From Pseudomonadota bacterium (GTDB lineage: Bacteria; Desulfobacterota; Desulfobulbia; Desulfobulbales; Desulfocapsaceae): a DNA stretch of 64,000 nucleotides. The position numbers were made by a program, and so were the translations under genes. The notes beneath the pieces are model-generated. The model made no database searches. It had not been told where the DNA came from and was given only the letters and a program-made list of their open reading frames with translations. Where the stretch lies: assembly GCA_018821985.1 (NCBI GenBank), contig JAHJKP010000044.1:1-64000 (forward strand), read 5' to 3'. This document shows positions 54,312-64,000 of the stretch, piece by piece. The first letter of the stretch is position 1. Every line of letters starts with the position of its first letter.

Positions 54312-56108
54312 TTATTGTTCAGACTTAAGCACTGCTAAAAAGGCCTTTTGGGGGATCTCGACATTGCCCACGGTCTTCATTCTTTTTTTACCCGCCTTTT
54401 GTTTCTCCAGGAGTTTTCTTTTTCTGGAGATGTCACCACCATAACATTTTGCAATAACATCTTTTCTCAGTGCCGATATGGTGGTCCTGGCGACAATTGA
54501 TCCGCCGATGGCGGCCTGAATGGCGATTTTAAACATCTGCCTGGGAATCTCGCGCTGGAGCTGTTCGCAGGCATGCAGGCCGCGGGCCCGGGAATTGGCA
54601 CGATGAACCAGCTGGGAAAGGGCGTCCACCAGTTCACCGTTGACCAGGATGTCCAGTTTGACCAGATCACTCTTGCGATAATCATAGAGTTCGTAATCAA
54701 ATGAGCCATATCCCTGGGTGGCTGATTTTAATTTATCGTAGAAATCATAAATGACTTCCGCCAGCGGCAGTTCACATGTGAGCTCTATCCTGCCAGGCAT
54801 TGGGTAGTGGTAGTGGGTATTTTCGCCACGCCGTTCCATGCATAGCGCCATCACCACCCCCATATATCTCTCAGGCATGAGGATGGTCGCCTTGATATAT
54901 GGTTCTTCCACCCGGCTGACCTTGGAGGGATCAGGGAAATGGGCAGGATTGTCAACTTCCACCATACTGTCATCGTTGAGGTAGAAGTTGTATTTAACGG
55001 AAGGGACGGTCAGGATGAGAGAAATGTCAAATTCACGTTCCAGTCGCTCCTGAACGACTTCCAGGTGCAGAAGTCCAAGAAAGCCACAGCGAAAGCCAAA
55101 ACCAAGGGCTACTGATGAGTCTTTTTGGTAGGTCAGGGCTGCATCATTAAGCTGTAGCTTTTCAATGGCGGTGGCCAGATTCTCATAGTCATCGGTGGAT
55201 ATAGGATAGATGGAAGAGAAGACTACCTGCTGGACCATTTTAAAACCGGCCAGGGCCTTGGCGCAAGGTCTGTCTTTATGGGTGATGGTGTCGCCTGGCC
55301 GGGTATCGCTGATGGTCTTTATACCGGCCAGGATATAACCGATCTGCCCGGCGGAGAGTTGTTTTTGTGGCTCTTTGCTGACTCCTCTGAACAGACCTAC
55401 TTCCTCGACCTTGTATGTGGCGTTGTTGGACATGAACTTTATCATCTCACCTGTCTTGATGGTACCATTGATAATGCGGCAGGAAATGATAGTGCCCCTG
55501 AAAGCATCATAATGGGCGTCAAAAATGAGGGCCTGGAGTTCGCTGGCAGGGTCGCCTTTTGGGGGGGGAAGGAATTTGACGATGGCTTCAAGAATATCAT
55601 CGACACCCTTTCCTGTCTTTGCTGAGCAAAGCTGGATGTGATCTCGGTCCAATCCCAGGTCTTCCTCGATCTGTTCAGCTACCTTCTCCGGCTCGGCTGA
55701 TTGGAGATCAATCTTGTTGATAACCGGAATGATCTCCAGATTGTTTTCCATAGCAAGATACAAATTGGCCAGGGTCTGGGCCTGAACCCCCTGGGCGGCA
55801 TCAATGAGGAGCAGGGCACCTTCACATGAACTGAGGGCGCGCGAGACCTCGTAGCTGAAGTCTACATGGCCAGGTGTATCCACGAGGTTCAGTTCATATG
55901 TTTTTCCGTCTTTAGCGGTGTAGGGCAGGCAAATGGTCTGGCTTTTGATGGTGATGCCACGTTCACGTTCGATGTCCATATTGTCAAGCATCTGGTCTTT
56001 GAACTCACGAACAGAGACTTGATTGCATAGCTGGATCATGCGGTCGGCAAGGGTAGATTTGCCATGGTCAATGTGGGCGATAATGGAAAAATTTCGTATG
56101 TGTTTCAT
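54312..56108 (-). CDS. lepA: Elongation factor 4 (LepA)
   Basis: The 598-residue GTPase acts on stalled ribosomes, back-translocating tRNAs or aiding 30S assembly. G1 IAHIDHGKSTLADR, G3 VDTPGHVDFS, G4 NKID and G5 SAKTG are present, followed by EF-G-like domains and the LepA-specific C-terminal domain (SDLVKLDILVNGE, AKCYGGDISRKRKLLEKQK). Length equals E. coli LepA (599). It is divergent from rpoH across 342 bases. Confidence 0.97.
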   Translation of the reverse strand: MKHIRNFSIIAHIDHGKSTLADRMIQLCNQVSVREFKDQMLDNMDIERERGITIKSQTICLPYTAKDGKTYELNLVDTPGHVDFSYEVSRALSSCEGALLLIDAAQGVQAQTLANLYLAMENNLEIIPVINKIDLQSAEPEKVAEQIEEDLGLDRDHIQLCSAKTGKGVDDILEAIVKFLPPPKGDPASELQALIFDAHYDAFRGTIISCRIINGTIKTGEMIKFMSNNATYKVEEVGLFRGVSKEPQKQLSAGQIGYILAGIKTISDTRPGDTITHKDRPCAKALAGFKMVQQVVFSSIYPISTDDYENLATAIEKLQLNDAALTYQKDSSVALGFGFRCGFLGLLHLEVVQERLEREFDISLILTVPSVKYNFYLNDDSMVEVDNPAHFPDPSKVSRVEEPYIKATILMPERYMGVVMALCMERRGENTHYHYPMPGRIELTCELPLAEVIYDFYDKLKSATQGYGSFDYELYDYRKSDLVKLDILVNGELVDALSQLVHRANSRARGLHACEQLQREIPRQMFKIAIQAAIGGSIVARTTISALRKDVIAKCYGGDISRKRKLLEKQKAGKKRMKTVGNVEIPQKAFLAVLKSEQ

Positions 56109-56450
56109 TGCTTTCAGGGGGAATTTATGAAATGCTGAAGAAGAAAATACTTCAATATGCTTGAAGAAATAGTATTTAAGGGAATCTTAAGGAATCGATT
56201 TTTCGTTCAGGGGGTCGTCAATTTGTGCCATGAATGAAAACGCTGATTTTTCAAGACTCCCTTGTAGCATAAAAGGATCAATAAGAAAATAGAATTCTCC
56301 TTTATTTCCTATGGATAAGTGGTCTGGAAGGAGAGTCGCCCGTTCTGTGTGGTATTTTGCTTGAGAGATATAATGATTGCACTTTGATGGAACTGGGGTA
56401 ATAATAAAAAGTTTCTATAATTGATATTGTCTTGGCAAACAGAGCCCGAT
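56109..56450. other. Divergent lepA/rpoH promoter region
   Basis: About 342 AT-rich bases with no gene. The rpoH start has a weak ribosome site (CAGAGCCCGAT). No clear operator or thermosensor hairpin can be defined by eye. Confidence 0.4.
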
Positions 56451-57470
56451 ATGACCTCAAAAAAAAATATAATTGATACTTCAAATTCTTCTGATCTGCT
56501 GGATATGCCAGATTCTGAGCGGGAGGAAACCGATCAGTATGAGCATCCTCTTGTCTCCCTTTCCAACGAGGAGCATCTGCCTGCTCTTAGTAATCCTGCT
56601 TTACATCGTTATTTGCAGGAGATCAGTCAGTATGAGCTCTTGACGCGAGAAGAAGCGGATGAACTGGCGGTTAGATTCAGGGAAAATGGCGATCAAGATG
56701 CCGCTTACAGGCTTGTTTCTTCTAATTTACGTCTGGTAGTCAAGGTGGCCATGGATTTCCAGAAATATTGGATGCAGAATTTTATGGATCTCATTCAAGA
56801 GGGAAATGTGGGTCTGGTGCAGGCCACCAAGAAATTTGATCCCTATCGGGGGGTTAAGTTTTCCTATTATGCCGCTTACTGGATTCGGGCTTATATCCTG
56901 AAGTTTATCATGGATAATTGGCGCCTGGTCAAGATCGGTACCACTCAGGCTCAGCGGAAGCTCTTTTTTAGCCTGAACAAGGAGAAAAAACTTCTTGAGT
57001 CCCAAGGCTTTCAGGCCGAAACAAAATTACTGGCCCAGCGTCTGAATGTTAAAGAAAGCGAAGTTATCGAGATGAGTCAGCGCATGGGAGGCGGGGATGT
57101 CTCTCTTGAAAGCCCGGTTCGTGCGGATTCGGATGATGAACAGAAAAGCTTTTTGCCCAGTGAGGGACCAGGAATTGAGGAAATGGTGGCCAGCAGTCAG
57201 ATGAAGGCCAAGCTTGCCGATATGATTATGAGCTTAAAAGAAAATCTTAATCCCAAAGAGACTATGATTCTGGAAGAGCGACTGCTCACCGATGAACCTC
57301 TTACTCTTCAGAATATTGCTGATAAGTTTAATATCTCCCGGGAAAGAGTCAGGCAGATTGAAGTGAATTTACTAAAAAAAATGAAGAAGTTTTTTGAGAT
57401 AGAAATGCCGGATATCAAGGATTTCTTTGATGGGGAAACCATTGTGATTAAGGAACGTTCTGATAAATAA
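56451..57470 (+). CDS. rpoH: Heat-shock sigma factor RpoH (sigma32)
   Basis: The 339-residue sigma70-family factor has region 2 with LRLVVKVAMDFQKY, QEGNVGLVQATKKFDP (core binding and -10 recognition) and the RpoH box QRKLFFSLNKEKK near 165, which sets RpoH apart from RpoD and RpoS. Region 4 ends with ISRERVRQIEVNLLKKMK. It is longer than E. coli RpoH (284), with extra residues at both ends. A TTG at 56421 extends the frame but ATG 56451 fits better. It directs transcription of chaperone and protease genes. Confidence 0.9.
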   Translation: MTSKKNIIDTSNSSDLLDMPDSEREETDQYEHPLVSLSNEEHLPALSNPALHRYLQEISQYELLTREEADELAVRFRENGDQDAAYRLVSSNLRLVVKVAMDFQKYWMQNFMDLIQEGNVGLVQATKKFDPYRGVKFSYYAAYWIRAYILKFIMDNWRLVKIGTTQAQRKLFFSLNKEKKLLESQGFQAETKLLAQRLNVKESEVIEMSQRMGGGDVSLESPVRADSDDEQKSFLPSEGPGIEEMVASSQMKAKLADMIMSLKENLNPKETMILEERLLTDEPLTLQNIADKFNISRERVRQIEVNLLKKMKKFFEIEMPDIKDFFDGETIVIKERSDK

Positions 57471-57540
57471 CTGTTTCTGTCTGGTAGCTGTTCTTCCTTT
57501 TTCTAAAATATAAAGTTCGATTAGGATCAAGATCTGAATA

Positions 57541-58749
57541 ATGAAAGTACCTTTGCTCGACCTTAAACAACAATTGAAGTATCTTCGGGAAGACATTCTG
57601 GAGGCAGTCACCAGGGTTATCGATTCAACAACGTATATTCAGGGTCCCGAAGTCTCTCTGCTGGAGCAGGAGATTTCCGCTTATTGTGGTGTGGAAAACG
57701 GGGTGGGGGTCTCAAGTGGCACCGATGCCCTGTTAGTTTCATTGATGGCCTTGGGGATAGGAGCTGGTGATCAGGTTCTGACTACACCTTATTCTTTTTT
57801 TGCCACCATGGGAGTTGTCCTCCGGTTGGGGGCCACTCCTGTTTTTGTAGACATTGATCCTGTCTCCTTTAATATCGACCCCGCTGCCATGGAAGAGGTT
57901 CTTTCTCGTGACCATGAAAGAAAAATCAAGGCCCTCCTGCCAGTTCATCTCTACGGACAATGTGCAGATATGGAGGCGATCATGAAGTTGGCACATCAAT
58001 ATAACTTGCCGGTTATTGAAGATGCGGCCCAGGCCATTGGTGCTGAATGTCCGATGAATGGAGATACGGGTGGCGGAATGAATGTTCAATGGAAGAAGGC
58101 TGGATCCATTGGGCTTGCTGGATGTTTTTCTTTTTTCCCCAGTAAAAATCTTGGGGGCATAGGCGATGGCGGGATGGTTGTGACCCATGATGTTGCTTTT
58201 GCTGACAAAATTCGAATCTTACTTAATCATGGGGCTTCACCGAAATATTATCATGGACAGGTGGGGGGCAATTTTCGCCTTGATCCCATACAGGCCGCAG
58301 TACTGCGAATCAAGATGACCTATCTGGATCAGTGGCATCGGGCCAGGCGAGATAATGCCGATCGCTATAACAGAATGTTTACTGAAACCGATCTCGTTCA
58401 GAACAAATTTCTGGTTCTGCCGCAGGCTGTTTATCATAGGAAACAGCAACTTGAAGGGAGCCTGAATGGTGCTGGAGAAAATTTTCATATCTATAACCAA
58501 TATGTCCTGCGGGTCAGCAGGCGTGACGCCTTGCTTGACTGGTTACGCTCTCAGGATATCGGCTGTGAAGTCTATTATCCGGTGGCTCTGCATCAGCAGA
58601 AATGTTTAGGTACAAGTTTTCCGGTGCAGTCTTTCCCCCAGGCTGAGAGGGCTGCCTCTGAGACCATTGCGCTGCCGATTTACCCGGAATTAACTGCGGA
58701 CATGCAGGAGTATGTAGTTGATAAGATAGCCGAATTCTATCGGCAGTAA
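57541..58749 (+). CDS. DegT/DnrJ/EryC1/StrS family sugar aminotransferase
   Basis: The 402-residue PLP enzyme transfers an amino group to a nucleotide-linked ketosugar. It has the N-terminal VPLLDLKQQLKYLREDILEAV, substrate region SSGTDALLVSLMALG, and the PLP-binding lysine at K202 in SFFPSKNLGGIGDGG. It resembles proteins that make UDP-amino sugars for surface polysaccharides. It stands 71 bases after rpoH and 76 before the TPR/beta-barrel gene, with which it may form an envelope-polysaccharide unit. The exact sugar is unknown. Confidence 0.9.
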   Translation: MKVPLLDLKQQLKYLREDILEAVTRVIDSTTYIQGPEVSLLEQEISAYCGVENGVGVSSGTDALLVSLMALGIGAGDQVLTTPYSFFATMGVVLRLGATPVFVDIDPVSFNIDPAAMEEVLSRDHERKIKALLPVHLYGQCADMEAIMKLAHQYNLPVIEDAAQAIGAECPMNGDTGGGMNVQWKKAGSIGLAGCFSFFPSKNLGGIGDGGMVVTHDVAFADKIRILLNHGASPKYYHGQVGGNFRLDPIQAAVLRIKMTYLDQWHRARRDNADRYNRMFTETDLVQNKFLVLPQAVYHRKQQLEGSLNGAGENFHIYNQYVLRVSRRDALLDWLRSQDIGCEVYYPVALHQQKCLGTSFPVQSFPQAERAASETIALPIYPELTADMQEYVVDKIAEFYRQ

Positions 58750-58825
58750 ATGTATTGTCTCCGTGAGTTTTCCTTTTGCTAATGTGTTCTGGAATAAGAA
58801 ATATCTTTGCCATGGAGGTTGTTTG

Positions 58826-61800
58826 ATGGTGAAGGGTTCTTGGCAGAATTTTCTGATGGTTTTCATATCTCAACAAGTGGCTGGTCAGCAGGTGGGCATC
58901 TTTTCCTGGAAGATTATCGTCACTTTTTTCTTTCTTTTATTTATCCCTTCTTTCGCCTCTGCTACTCCTGCAGCCATTACCCCTGAACGTGATGTTGTTA
59001 TCAGTGATACCAGTAAGGAACCTGGATGGAAACTTCTCTGGGATGAGGCTCGAGAACTGACGCGAGAGGAGAAATATGTTGAAGCCGCCCGGACTTATTC
59101 TCAGCTGCTTTCCCTGAAAAAGAATATTGAGGAGGCTTCATGGGAATATTGCCTGGTGCTGATCGCCCTCTCTGATTGGGATCGTGCCTCAGTCGTTGTG
59201 GCAGATCTTTTGGAAGGAGATCCGCAGCGCACAGAATATCTGTTAAGCGCTGGTCTGGTCGCCTTAAATAAGAAAGAATATGTCAGAGCCTCCACATATT
59301 ATGGCCTTGTGTACAAGAAAAAAGTCAACCTGGATGAGACTCAGGTAATAGATGCTCTTACTGGTCTTGTCACTGCCTTACGTGGACAGGGGAAAAATGA
59401 GGCAGCCTATTCGTTAATGGAACAACTGATTCAGTATCGGCCTGGAGATAGTCTGCTGCTTCATCAACTGGCAGTCCATGCGGTCAAATCAGGTCGGCGG
59501 GAAAAGGCATTGGTTTATTATGCAAACCTTGTCTCTCAGGATACGGTGGAGGATCAGGTTCTACTTGAGGCGGCTGTAGTCTTTGAAGAATCTGGTGAGA
59601 AGGCCAGCGCGGTTCGTCGCTCTCCATCCCTCCCTGGAGTGAATAACACTATCCCGTCCCTGGCCTATGTCTGCTGGGATAAATATTTACAGCGCTATCC
59701 AAATTACCGACCGTTTCAGGAAAAAATTGCTGATTATTTTATTGCCCGGGGGGAGAAGGAGGCGGCATTACCTCATCTCCTGATCTTATTAGCCCAGGAT
59801 GATCAACGTGATGAGCGCCTCCTGCAGATTGGTGCCATTTATCTCTTTGATCTGGGACAACCTGATAAAGCGCTCTCTTTTTATGAGGAGTACTTACAAC
59901 ATCATCCTGGGAATCAGGCTATTGCTCAGCAAATAGCAAAGATCCAGGATCTGCTGGCCCATAATCTGTTATCCAGGGTAAAATATGATGGCGCCTTGCC
60001 GTTGTGGAAGGAACTTGTACAGATTACTTCCAACCCTCTGGCTATTTATTCATCCATGGCCAAGCTCCTTGAAAAACGTGGTAACAGCAAAGAACTGCGT
60101 GAGGTGCTTACCATTATTCATCAGTATGAATCGGGGAACAGAGAAGTGATTCTTCGTCTTGCTGAGCTCTTTCTGGAACAGAAGGATATGGGCCGGGTAG
60201 ACTATTTTCTGTCTCTATTGCCTCAGGAAGTGATGGCCTCGGATGGTGGCTCGAAGCCACTGGAGCATGGAATAGTAGGAGCTGTGCAGGATGAGCCAAG
60301 ATACTTGCTGACCAGTGCACGACTTGCCGATCTGCGTGGACTTTCCGGGCAGGCATTGGTCTGGTATAACCGGTATCTTCAGGCGAAGCCAGGTGCTGAG
60401 GATATTCGGTTACGTTGTATGGATTTGGCGGCACAGCTTGGCCTGATTAGTCAGTACCAGGAACATTTTCACATGCTGCGACGGGATGCAAAGTCTGATC
60501 CAGAGCGGTTAAACATAGATATGCGGTACGCCGGAGTCTTGCTGGAAAACGGGCTGGCAACCGAGGCCAAAAAAATCTATCAAAAATTGATTGAGGCAGG
60601 GCAGGGGGAACCTGGACGCATTGCCGAGACACGTCTCGCTCTGGCTGATGCCCTGAACAGGGAAGGAAATATCTTTGAGGCCGAGCAGGTCTTGCGGCAG
60701 ATGCTGGTAGATGGTGTGGCAATTGGATCTGTCCTTCGCAAGTTAGTTGAATTCGCCTTGGAGGCCAATGAAGCGGATCTGGCCTCGGCTTGGCTTACCT
60801 TATTGTCTGAGCAACCAGGGTATTCTGTCACTCCTGCAACTTGTGAGGGAAATGAACATGACTTTGTCTTGCTCCGGGCAAGGGTGTTGGCCGCTATAGG
60901 AAAATTGAGTAAGGCTATCGCGAGTATCCTGGAGTATCGAGGATTTCTTGTCCAGTATTGCCCTCAAGATGCCGGGACGAAGTATCAGGCGGATCTTTTA
61001 CTCTCTTATCTTTATTTGCAGGATAAGCAATATGGCAAAGGTCAGGAACTGGTAGCGAATCTTCTCAAGGAACATCCGCTGGATCTGGAGCCTTTGATTC
61101 TTGCCCAGCAACTTGATACTGGTTTGTCAGGTAAGGCTCAGGGGGATAGGGTTGATGGTGTCCTCAGTAAAGATTATAATAACAGCTTTCAAAGCCTGAT
61201 ACAGGCCGTACAGTTAGAAAGAACATATGGAGATATTGAAGCGGCCCGTAAACATGTGCTGATGGCCTTAAAGGAGGTACCTGATTCAATAGTTGCCAGG
61301 GTCGTCCAAGCAGATATCCTTGAGAAACAGGGAGGTCTGGATGCATCTTTTTCTGTCTTGCAAAGCCTTGCTGTTGATTATCCTTCGGAGCTTAGTTTCG
61401 CTCGGAAATTACTGGAGATTGAATTTAAGCAGGCATCATTTCGAAAAATTATAAAAGAACTGGCTCCTTCTCAACAGGTAGGTCTTGCGAAAGGGATTAT
61501 GGCCTTTCCTGATAGCAGTCATTTGTTAGTGTGGCAGAAGTTAATCCTTGCCCGCTCCCTGTGGGCTGATCGGCAATGGGTGGCAGCGGTGGCGGTGTAT
61601 GACTCTGTGTTGCAGCCCTCTGTGGAGAGGCTTTTTACAGATAGGATAGAAAAACAACAAATTCAACTTGTCTTACCCCCTTCGAAGCAAAGCTTCTTGA
61701 ATGTAATTACCTTTACTCATCCGGCTGAACCGGATCGCCTGACTGTAGTGATGGATCCCACATTTGTCATGACTCAGTGTGGACAGCCTGGTGGTAGAAT

Positions 61801-63013
61801 CGGTGTTGATCTCTACGCTGATTTTCGCTGGCAGCAATTAGTTGCCAGGGAGCTCTCAGCCAGGAGAGCGTTAGCGCAGGGCGAATATTATCAGGCCATG
61901 AAAGAGTATCAGGAGGTGGTTGAAAAGAACCCTTCTCCTGAGTCTCTTTTTGATCTTGCCGGGATTTACAGTCGTCTTGGGTTTTTAGGGAAGGAGGCCT
62001 TGCTTTATGAAGAGATTGAACGAGAAAATCCTGATTATCCTGAGTTAACTGAGTCTGTGCAGCGTAACAGTCTGAAGAGAAAACCCCGGGGCATGATTGA
62101 CTCCGGATATTCTTCTCTCAGCGGTCGCGATGGATATTTTGATATGCAACAGACACGAGGTGGGGCCAGTGTCTGGATGCTGCCGACTCTTCGTCAGGAG
62201 ATGGATGTCAGCTGGAGCACCATTCACGCCATCTCCGAGGATACGGATCAGGCCCTGTGGCGGAACAGATTTCTGGCGGCATATTCTTTTTATCCTCATT
62301 ATAATGTTGATTTTATCACCCGAGTTGGTGTGGATAAATCTGTTAATGAGTATAATCAACCCCATTTTGATACTATTCCACTCTTTCATCTGGAGATGCG
62401 TGGCCGCATAGGGGATGATCTGCATGCTTTTGTCAGTCTGGATCAGGATATAGTGGATGATACTGTCGAAGCCCTTGAACAGGGCATCAGCAGGCGGGAT
62501 GTGGAAGGTGGTGTCAGGATGGATATCCTGCCGCGCCTCTTTTGTGGTGGGGAATATCTGTTCAGAGAGTATAGTGATGCTAACCATCAGAATCGTTATC
62601 ATGTCTGGGCGACTTATATCATTCATAGTGAACCGACTCTGCTGCAGGTTACCTATGGTCAGGAGTTTCAGCACAATGCCGAGGTGAATATGGGCCGGGA
62701 CTTTTCCTCTGAAAATGGGTTTATGCCTGGTGATCATCCCTACTGGAGTCCTAAAGAATATTGGCAAAATTTAGTCTCTGTCCATTTTGAGCATCAACTG
62801 GCTGCAGATGTGCTGGGCCGGAGTGCCCCCAGTTACTATACCCTTGATTATTCCTTTGGCTATGATGATGGCGGGTATGACAGTCATACCTTTGGCGGTG
62901 ATATTTTCCTTGAAATGAGCCGTCATTTCTTATTAAATAGTAGTTTCGAGATAATCCAGGGTGGTCCGGTGATCCGCAAGGATTTAGCTTTGTCGCTTGT
63001 CTATCGCTGGTAA
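58826..63013 (+). CDS. Large TPR protein with C-terminal outer-membrane barrel (BcsC/PgaA/PelB-like)
   Basis: The 1,395-residue product starts with a signal or anchor segment (about 27-50, IIVTFFFLLFIPSFASATP), then about 1,050 residues of repeated helix pairs resembling TPRs (for example DKALSFYEEYLQHHPGNQAI), and a C-terminal 300 residues rich in aromatic/polar strands ending LALSLVYRW, typical of a beta-barrel with a terminal Trp/Phe. This is the plan of exopolysaccharide export proteins such as BcsC, PgaA and PelB. No synthase gene is adjacent; the upstream DegT-type gene supports a sugar link. ATG 58826 is chosen because GGAGG precedes it by about eight bases; a GTG at 58763 is in frame. 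Confidence 0.8.
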   Translation: MVKGSWQNFLMVFISQQVAGQQVGIFSWKIIVTFFFLLFIPSFASATPAAITPERDVVISDTSKEPGWKLLWDEARELTREEKYVEAARTYSQLLSLKKNIEEASWEYCLVLIALSDWDRASVVVADLLEGDPQRTEYLLSAGLVALNKKEYVRASTYYGLVYKKKVNLDETQVIDALTGLVTALRGQGKNEAAYSLMEQLIQYRPGDSLLLHQLAVHAVKSGRREKALVYYANLVSQDTVEDQVLLEAAVVFEESGEKASAVRRSPSLPGVNNTIPSLAYVCWDKYLQRYPNYRPFQEKIADYFIARGEKEAALPHLLILLAQDDQRDERLLQIGAIYLFDLGQPDKALSFYEEYLQHHPGNQAIAQQIAKIQDLLAHNLLSRVKYDGALPLWKELVQITSNPLAIYSSMAKLLEKRGNSKELREVLTIIHQYESGNREVILRLAELFLEQKDMGRVDYFLSLLPQEVMASDGGSKPLEHGIVGAVQDEPRYLLTSARLADLRGLSGQALVWYNRYLQAKPGAEDIRLRCMDLAAQLGLISQYQEHFHMLRRDAKSDPERLNIDMRYAGVLLENGLATEAKKIYQKLIEAGQGEPGRIAETRLALADALNREGNIFEAEQVLRQMLVDGVAIGSVLRKLVEFALEANEADLASAWLTLLSEQPGYSVTPATCEGNEHDFVLLRARVLAAIGKLSKAIASILEYRGFLVQYCPQDAGTKYQADLLLSYLYLQDKQYGKGQELVANLLKEHPLDLEPLILAQQLDTGLSGKAQGDRVDGVLSKDYNNSFQSLIQAVQLERTYGDIEAARKHVLMALKEVPDSIVARVVQADILEKQGGLDASFSVLQSLAVDYPSELSFARKLLEIEFKQASFRKIIKELAPSQQVGLAKGIMAFPDSSHLLVWQKLILARSLWADRQWVAAVAVYDSVLQPSVERLFTDRIEKQQIQLVLPPSKQSFLNVITFTHPAEPDRLTVVMDPTFVMTQCGQPGGRIGVDLYADFRWQQLVARELSARRALAQGEYYQAMKEYQEVVEKNPSPESLFDLAGIYSRLGFLGKEALLYEEIERENPDYPELTESVQRNSLKRKPRGMIDSGYSSLSGRDGYFDMQQTRGGASVWMLPTLRQEMDVSWSTIHAISEDTDQALWRNRFLAAYSFYPHYNVDFITRVGVDKSVNEYNQPHFDTIPLFHLEMRGRIGDDLHAFVSLDQDIVDDTVEALEQGISRRDVEGGVRMDILPRLFCGGEYLFREYSDANHQNRYHVWATYIIHSEPTLLQVTYGQEFQHNAEVNMGRDFSSENGFMPGDHPYWSPKEYWQNLVSVHFEHQLAADVLGRSAPSYYTLDYSFGYDDGGYDSHTFGGDIFLEMSRHFLLNSSFEIIQGGPVIRKDLALSLVYRW

Positions 63014-63090
63014 TTTTATTCATATCCCTGCAGATTGTGTGGTACTTACCCATAATTTGCAGGTTTTTTTTATTTCTACAGGAGGAAATA

Positions 63091-63576
63091 ATGGTTGAAC
63101 GAGTACCGATGTCGACTCAGGGGTATCAGAAACTTCGTAATGAACTTCAGCGTCTTGAGAAGTTTGAGCGTATTGATGTGGTCAAGGCGATTGAAGTTGC
63201 CCGTGCTCATGGTGATCTGAAGGAGAATGCGGAATATCATGCTGCCAAAGAGCGACAGGGACATATAGAAGGGCGTATTATGGAACTTAAGGATAAACTG
63301 GGTCGTGCTGAGGTGATTAATTGTATGGATGTGCCTACCCAACGGGCAGTCTTTGGAACGGTTGTGACCTTACTGGATCTTGAAACGGATGCTCAGGTTA
63401 GTTATCAGCTTCTGGGCACGGAAGAGGCTGATGTGAAGAAGGGTTCTATTTCCGTGTTTTCGCCCTTGGGTAGGAGTATTCTTGGAAAAGAGGTAGGAGA
63501 TGAGGTGACTGCGAAGACGCCTGGCGGAACCCGTGAGTTTGAGGTAATCGAAATTACATCTTCTTCATTTGCCTAA
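63091..63576 (+). CDS. greA: Transcription elongation factor GreA
   Basis: The 161-residue protein enters the RNA polymerase secondary channel and stimulates cleavage of backtracked RNA. It has the coiled-coil N-terminal domain with DLKENAEYHAAKERQGHIEGR (the acidic tip D and E) and the C-terminal globular domain ending EFEVIEI. Length matches E. coli GreA (158). ATG 63091 has AGGAGGAAATA upstream; an ATG at 63037 in the same frame does not. Confidence 0.96.
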   Translation: MVERVPMSTQGYQKLRNELQRLEKFERIDVVKAIEVARAHGDLKENAEYHAAKERQGHIEGRIMELKDKLGRAEVINCMDVPTQRAVFGTVVTLLDLETDAQVSYQLLGTEEADVKKGSISVFSPLGRSILGKEVGDEVTAKTPGGTREFEVIEITSSSFA

Positions 63577-64000
63577 TTCATTTGGCTGACCTTGAATATG
63601 GGATAGTTTTTTTTAAACACATTTTGTGCAGTTCCGGATGTAGTTATTGAGCTGTGGAATTGCATTGTTTGTTATCAATGTTGAGCCCGGATAAATTTTA
63701 TGTCATCTATGATAGATGTGGTGATTTTCTGGAGAAACATGAAGCAGGTTGATCTCTCACAAGGAAAAAAATGAGAGAATAGTTTCGATGCAAACAATGG
63801 CTTTGAGGATTTTTTAATAAATAAAGAGTTGAGGAACATCTGATATTCATTTTTATGGTGCTATTTGTCCTGATCAAGCCGGTTGGAAGGATTATGCTCA
63901 GTCTCTAAGTCTCTGCAATACGGTTTTCTTTGTTGTCATCTTTTCATCCTTACGCAGTTTCTTGCATTTTCAGTCGCTTTATCTGTAGAAATTCTCACTT
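63577..64000. other. Intergenic sequence to the right window edge
   Basis: About 424 bases without a supported gene, tRNA or terminator hairpin. It is AT-rich around 63640-63860. A downstream gene may start beyond the edge. Confidence 0.4.

Overview
The window looks like chromosomal DNA of a sulfur-cycle Desulfobacterota (Deltaproteobacteria), most likely a Desulfobulbaceae-type organism. This is inferred from gene content, not from a database search. The pointers are two-subunit pyruvate carboxylase genes, a CarD-type regulator inside the order pth-carD-rluD-coaE-rho-rpmE-prfA-prmC-murA, a DUF1844 protein next to ispE, paired two-CW small proteins, and a periplasmic multihaem cytochrome / FeS / NrfD respiratory module. 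Base composition is moderate over most of the window. It is clearly AT-rich at 0.1-2.4 kb and clearly GC-rich at 2.7-7.7 kb, so the left end is a mosaic.

Layout. (a) 1-2.4 kb is accessory. The right end of an IS256-family element (transposase tail plus terminal repeat) interrupts a gene for an anti-phage-type dCTP/dCMP deaminase, removing its PCxxC zinc motif. That gene follows an integron attC-like site, and a small coiled-coil/zinc-ribbon protein gene lies on the other side of the site with its own GTTGGGT boundary. (b) 2.7-7.7 kb is GC-rich: a heterodimeric ABC exporter, a small membrane coiled-coil protein, a Cdd1-like helix-hairpin-helix protein and a DUF2784 membrane protein. (c) 7.9-17.1 kb holds a REC-histidine kinase, an SDR protein, a PEP-carboxykinase-like protein, cyclopropane fatty acid synthase, a BCAM0308-like protein, Pcm, an HPF/cold-shock fusion and a DJ-1/gp16-like fusion. 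(d) 17.2-24.4 kb, minus strand: pycB, pycA, glnS, gltX. (e) 24.9-38.8 kb is a long plus-strand housekeeping run: serA, DUF1844, ispE, tRNA-Gln, prs, rplY, pth, carD, rluD, coaE, rho, rpmE, prfA, prmC, murA. (f) 39.0-41.9 kb, minus strand: a three-gene periplasmic electron-transfer module. (g) 42.6-44.1 kb: an exported pentapeptide-repeat protein. (h) 44.1-50.3 kb, minus strand: a chemosensory operon (cheA hybrid, cheW, cheB, cheR, response regulator) without a receptor gene. (i) 50.6-63.6 kb: slyD-like, hisI, hisG, engB, two tandem two-CW genes, lepA, rpoH, a sugar aminotransferase, a 1,395-residue TPR/beta-barrel protein and greA.

How they fit together. Translation, cell-wall precursor, isoprenoid and histidine genes form the conserved core. 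PycAB supplies oxaloacetate. The FeS/cytochrome/NrfD module would link the quinone pool to periplasmic electron carriers. The DegT-type aminotransferase and TPR-barrel protein suggest an envelope polysaccharide. The Che cluster is a complete phosphorelay but its receptor must be encoded elsewhere. The most unusual part is the left edge: an integron-type cassette carrying a nucleotide-depletion defence gene that an insertion sequence has broken.
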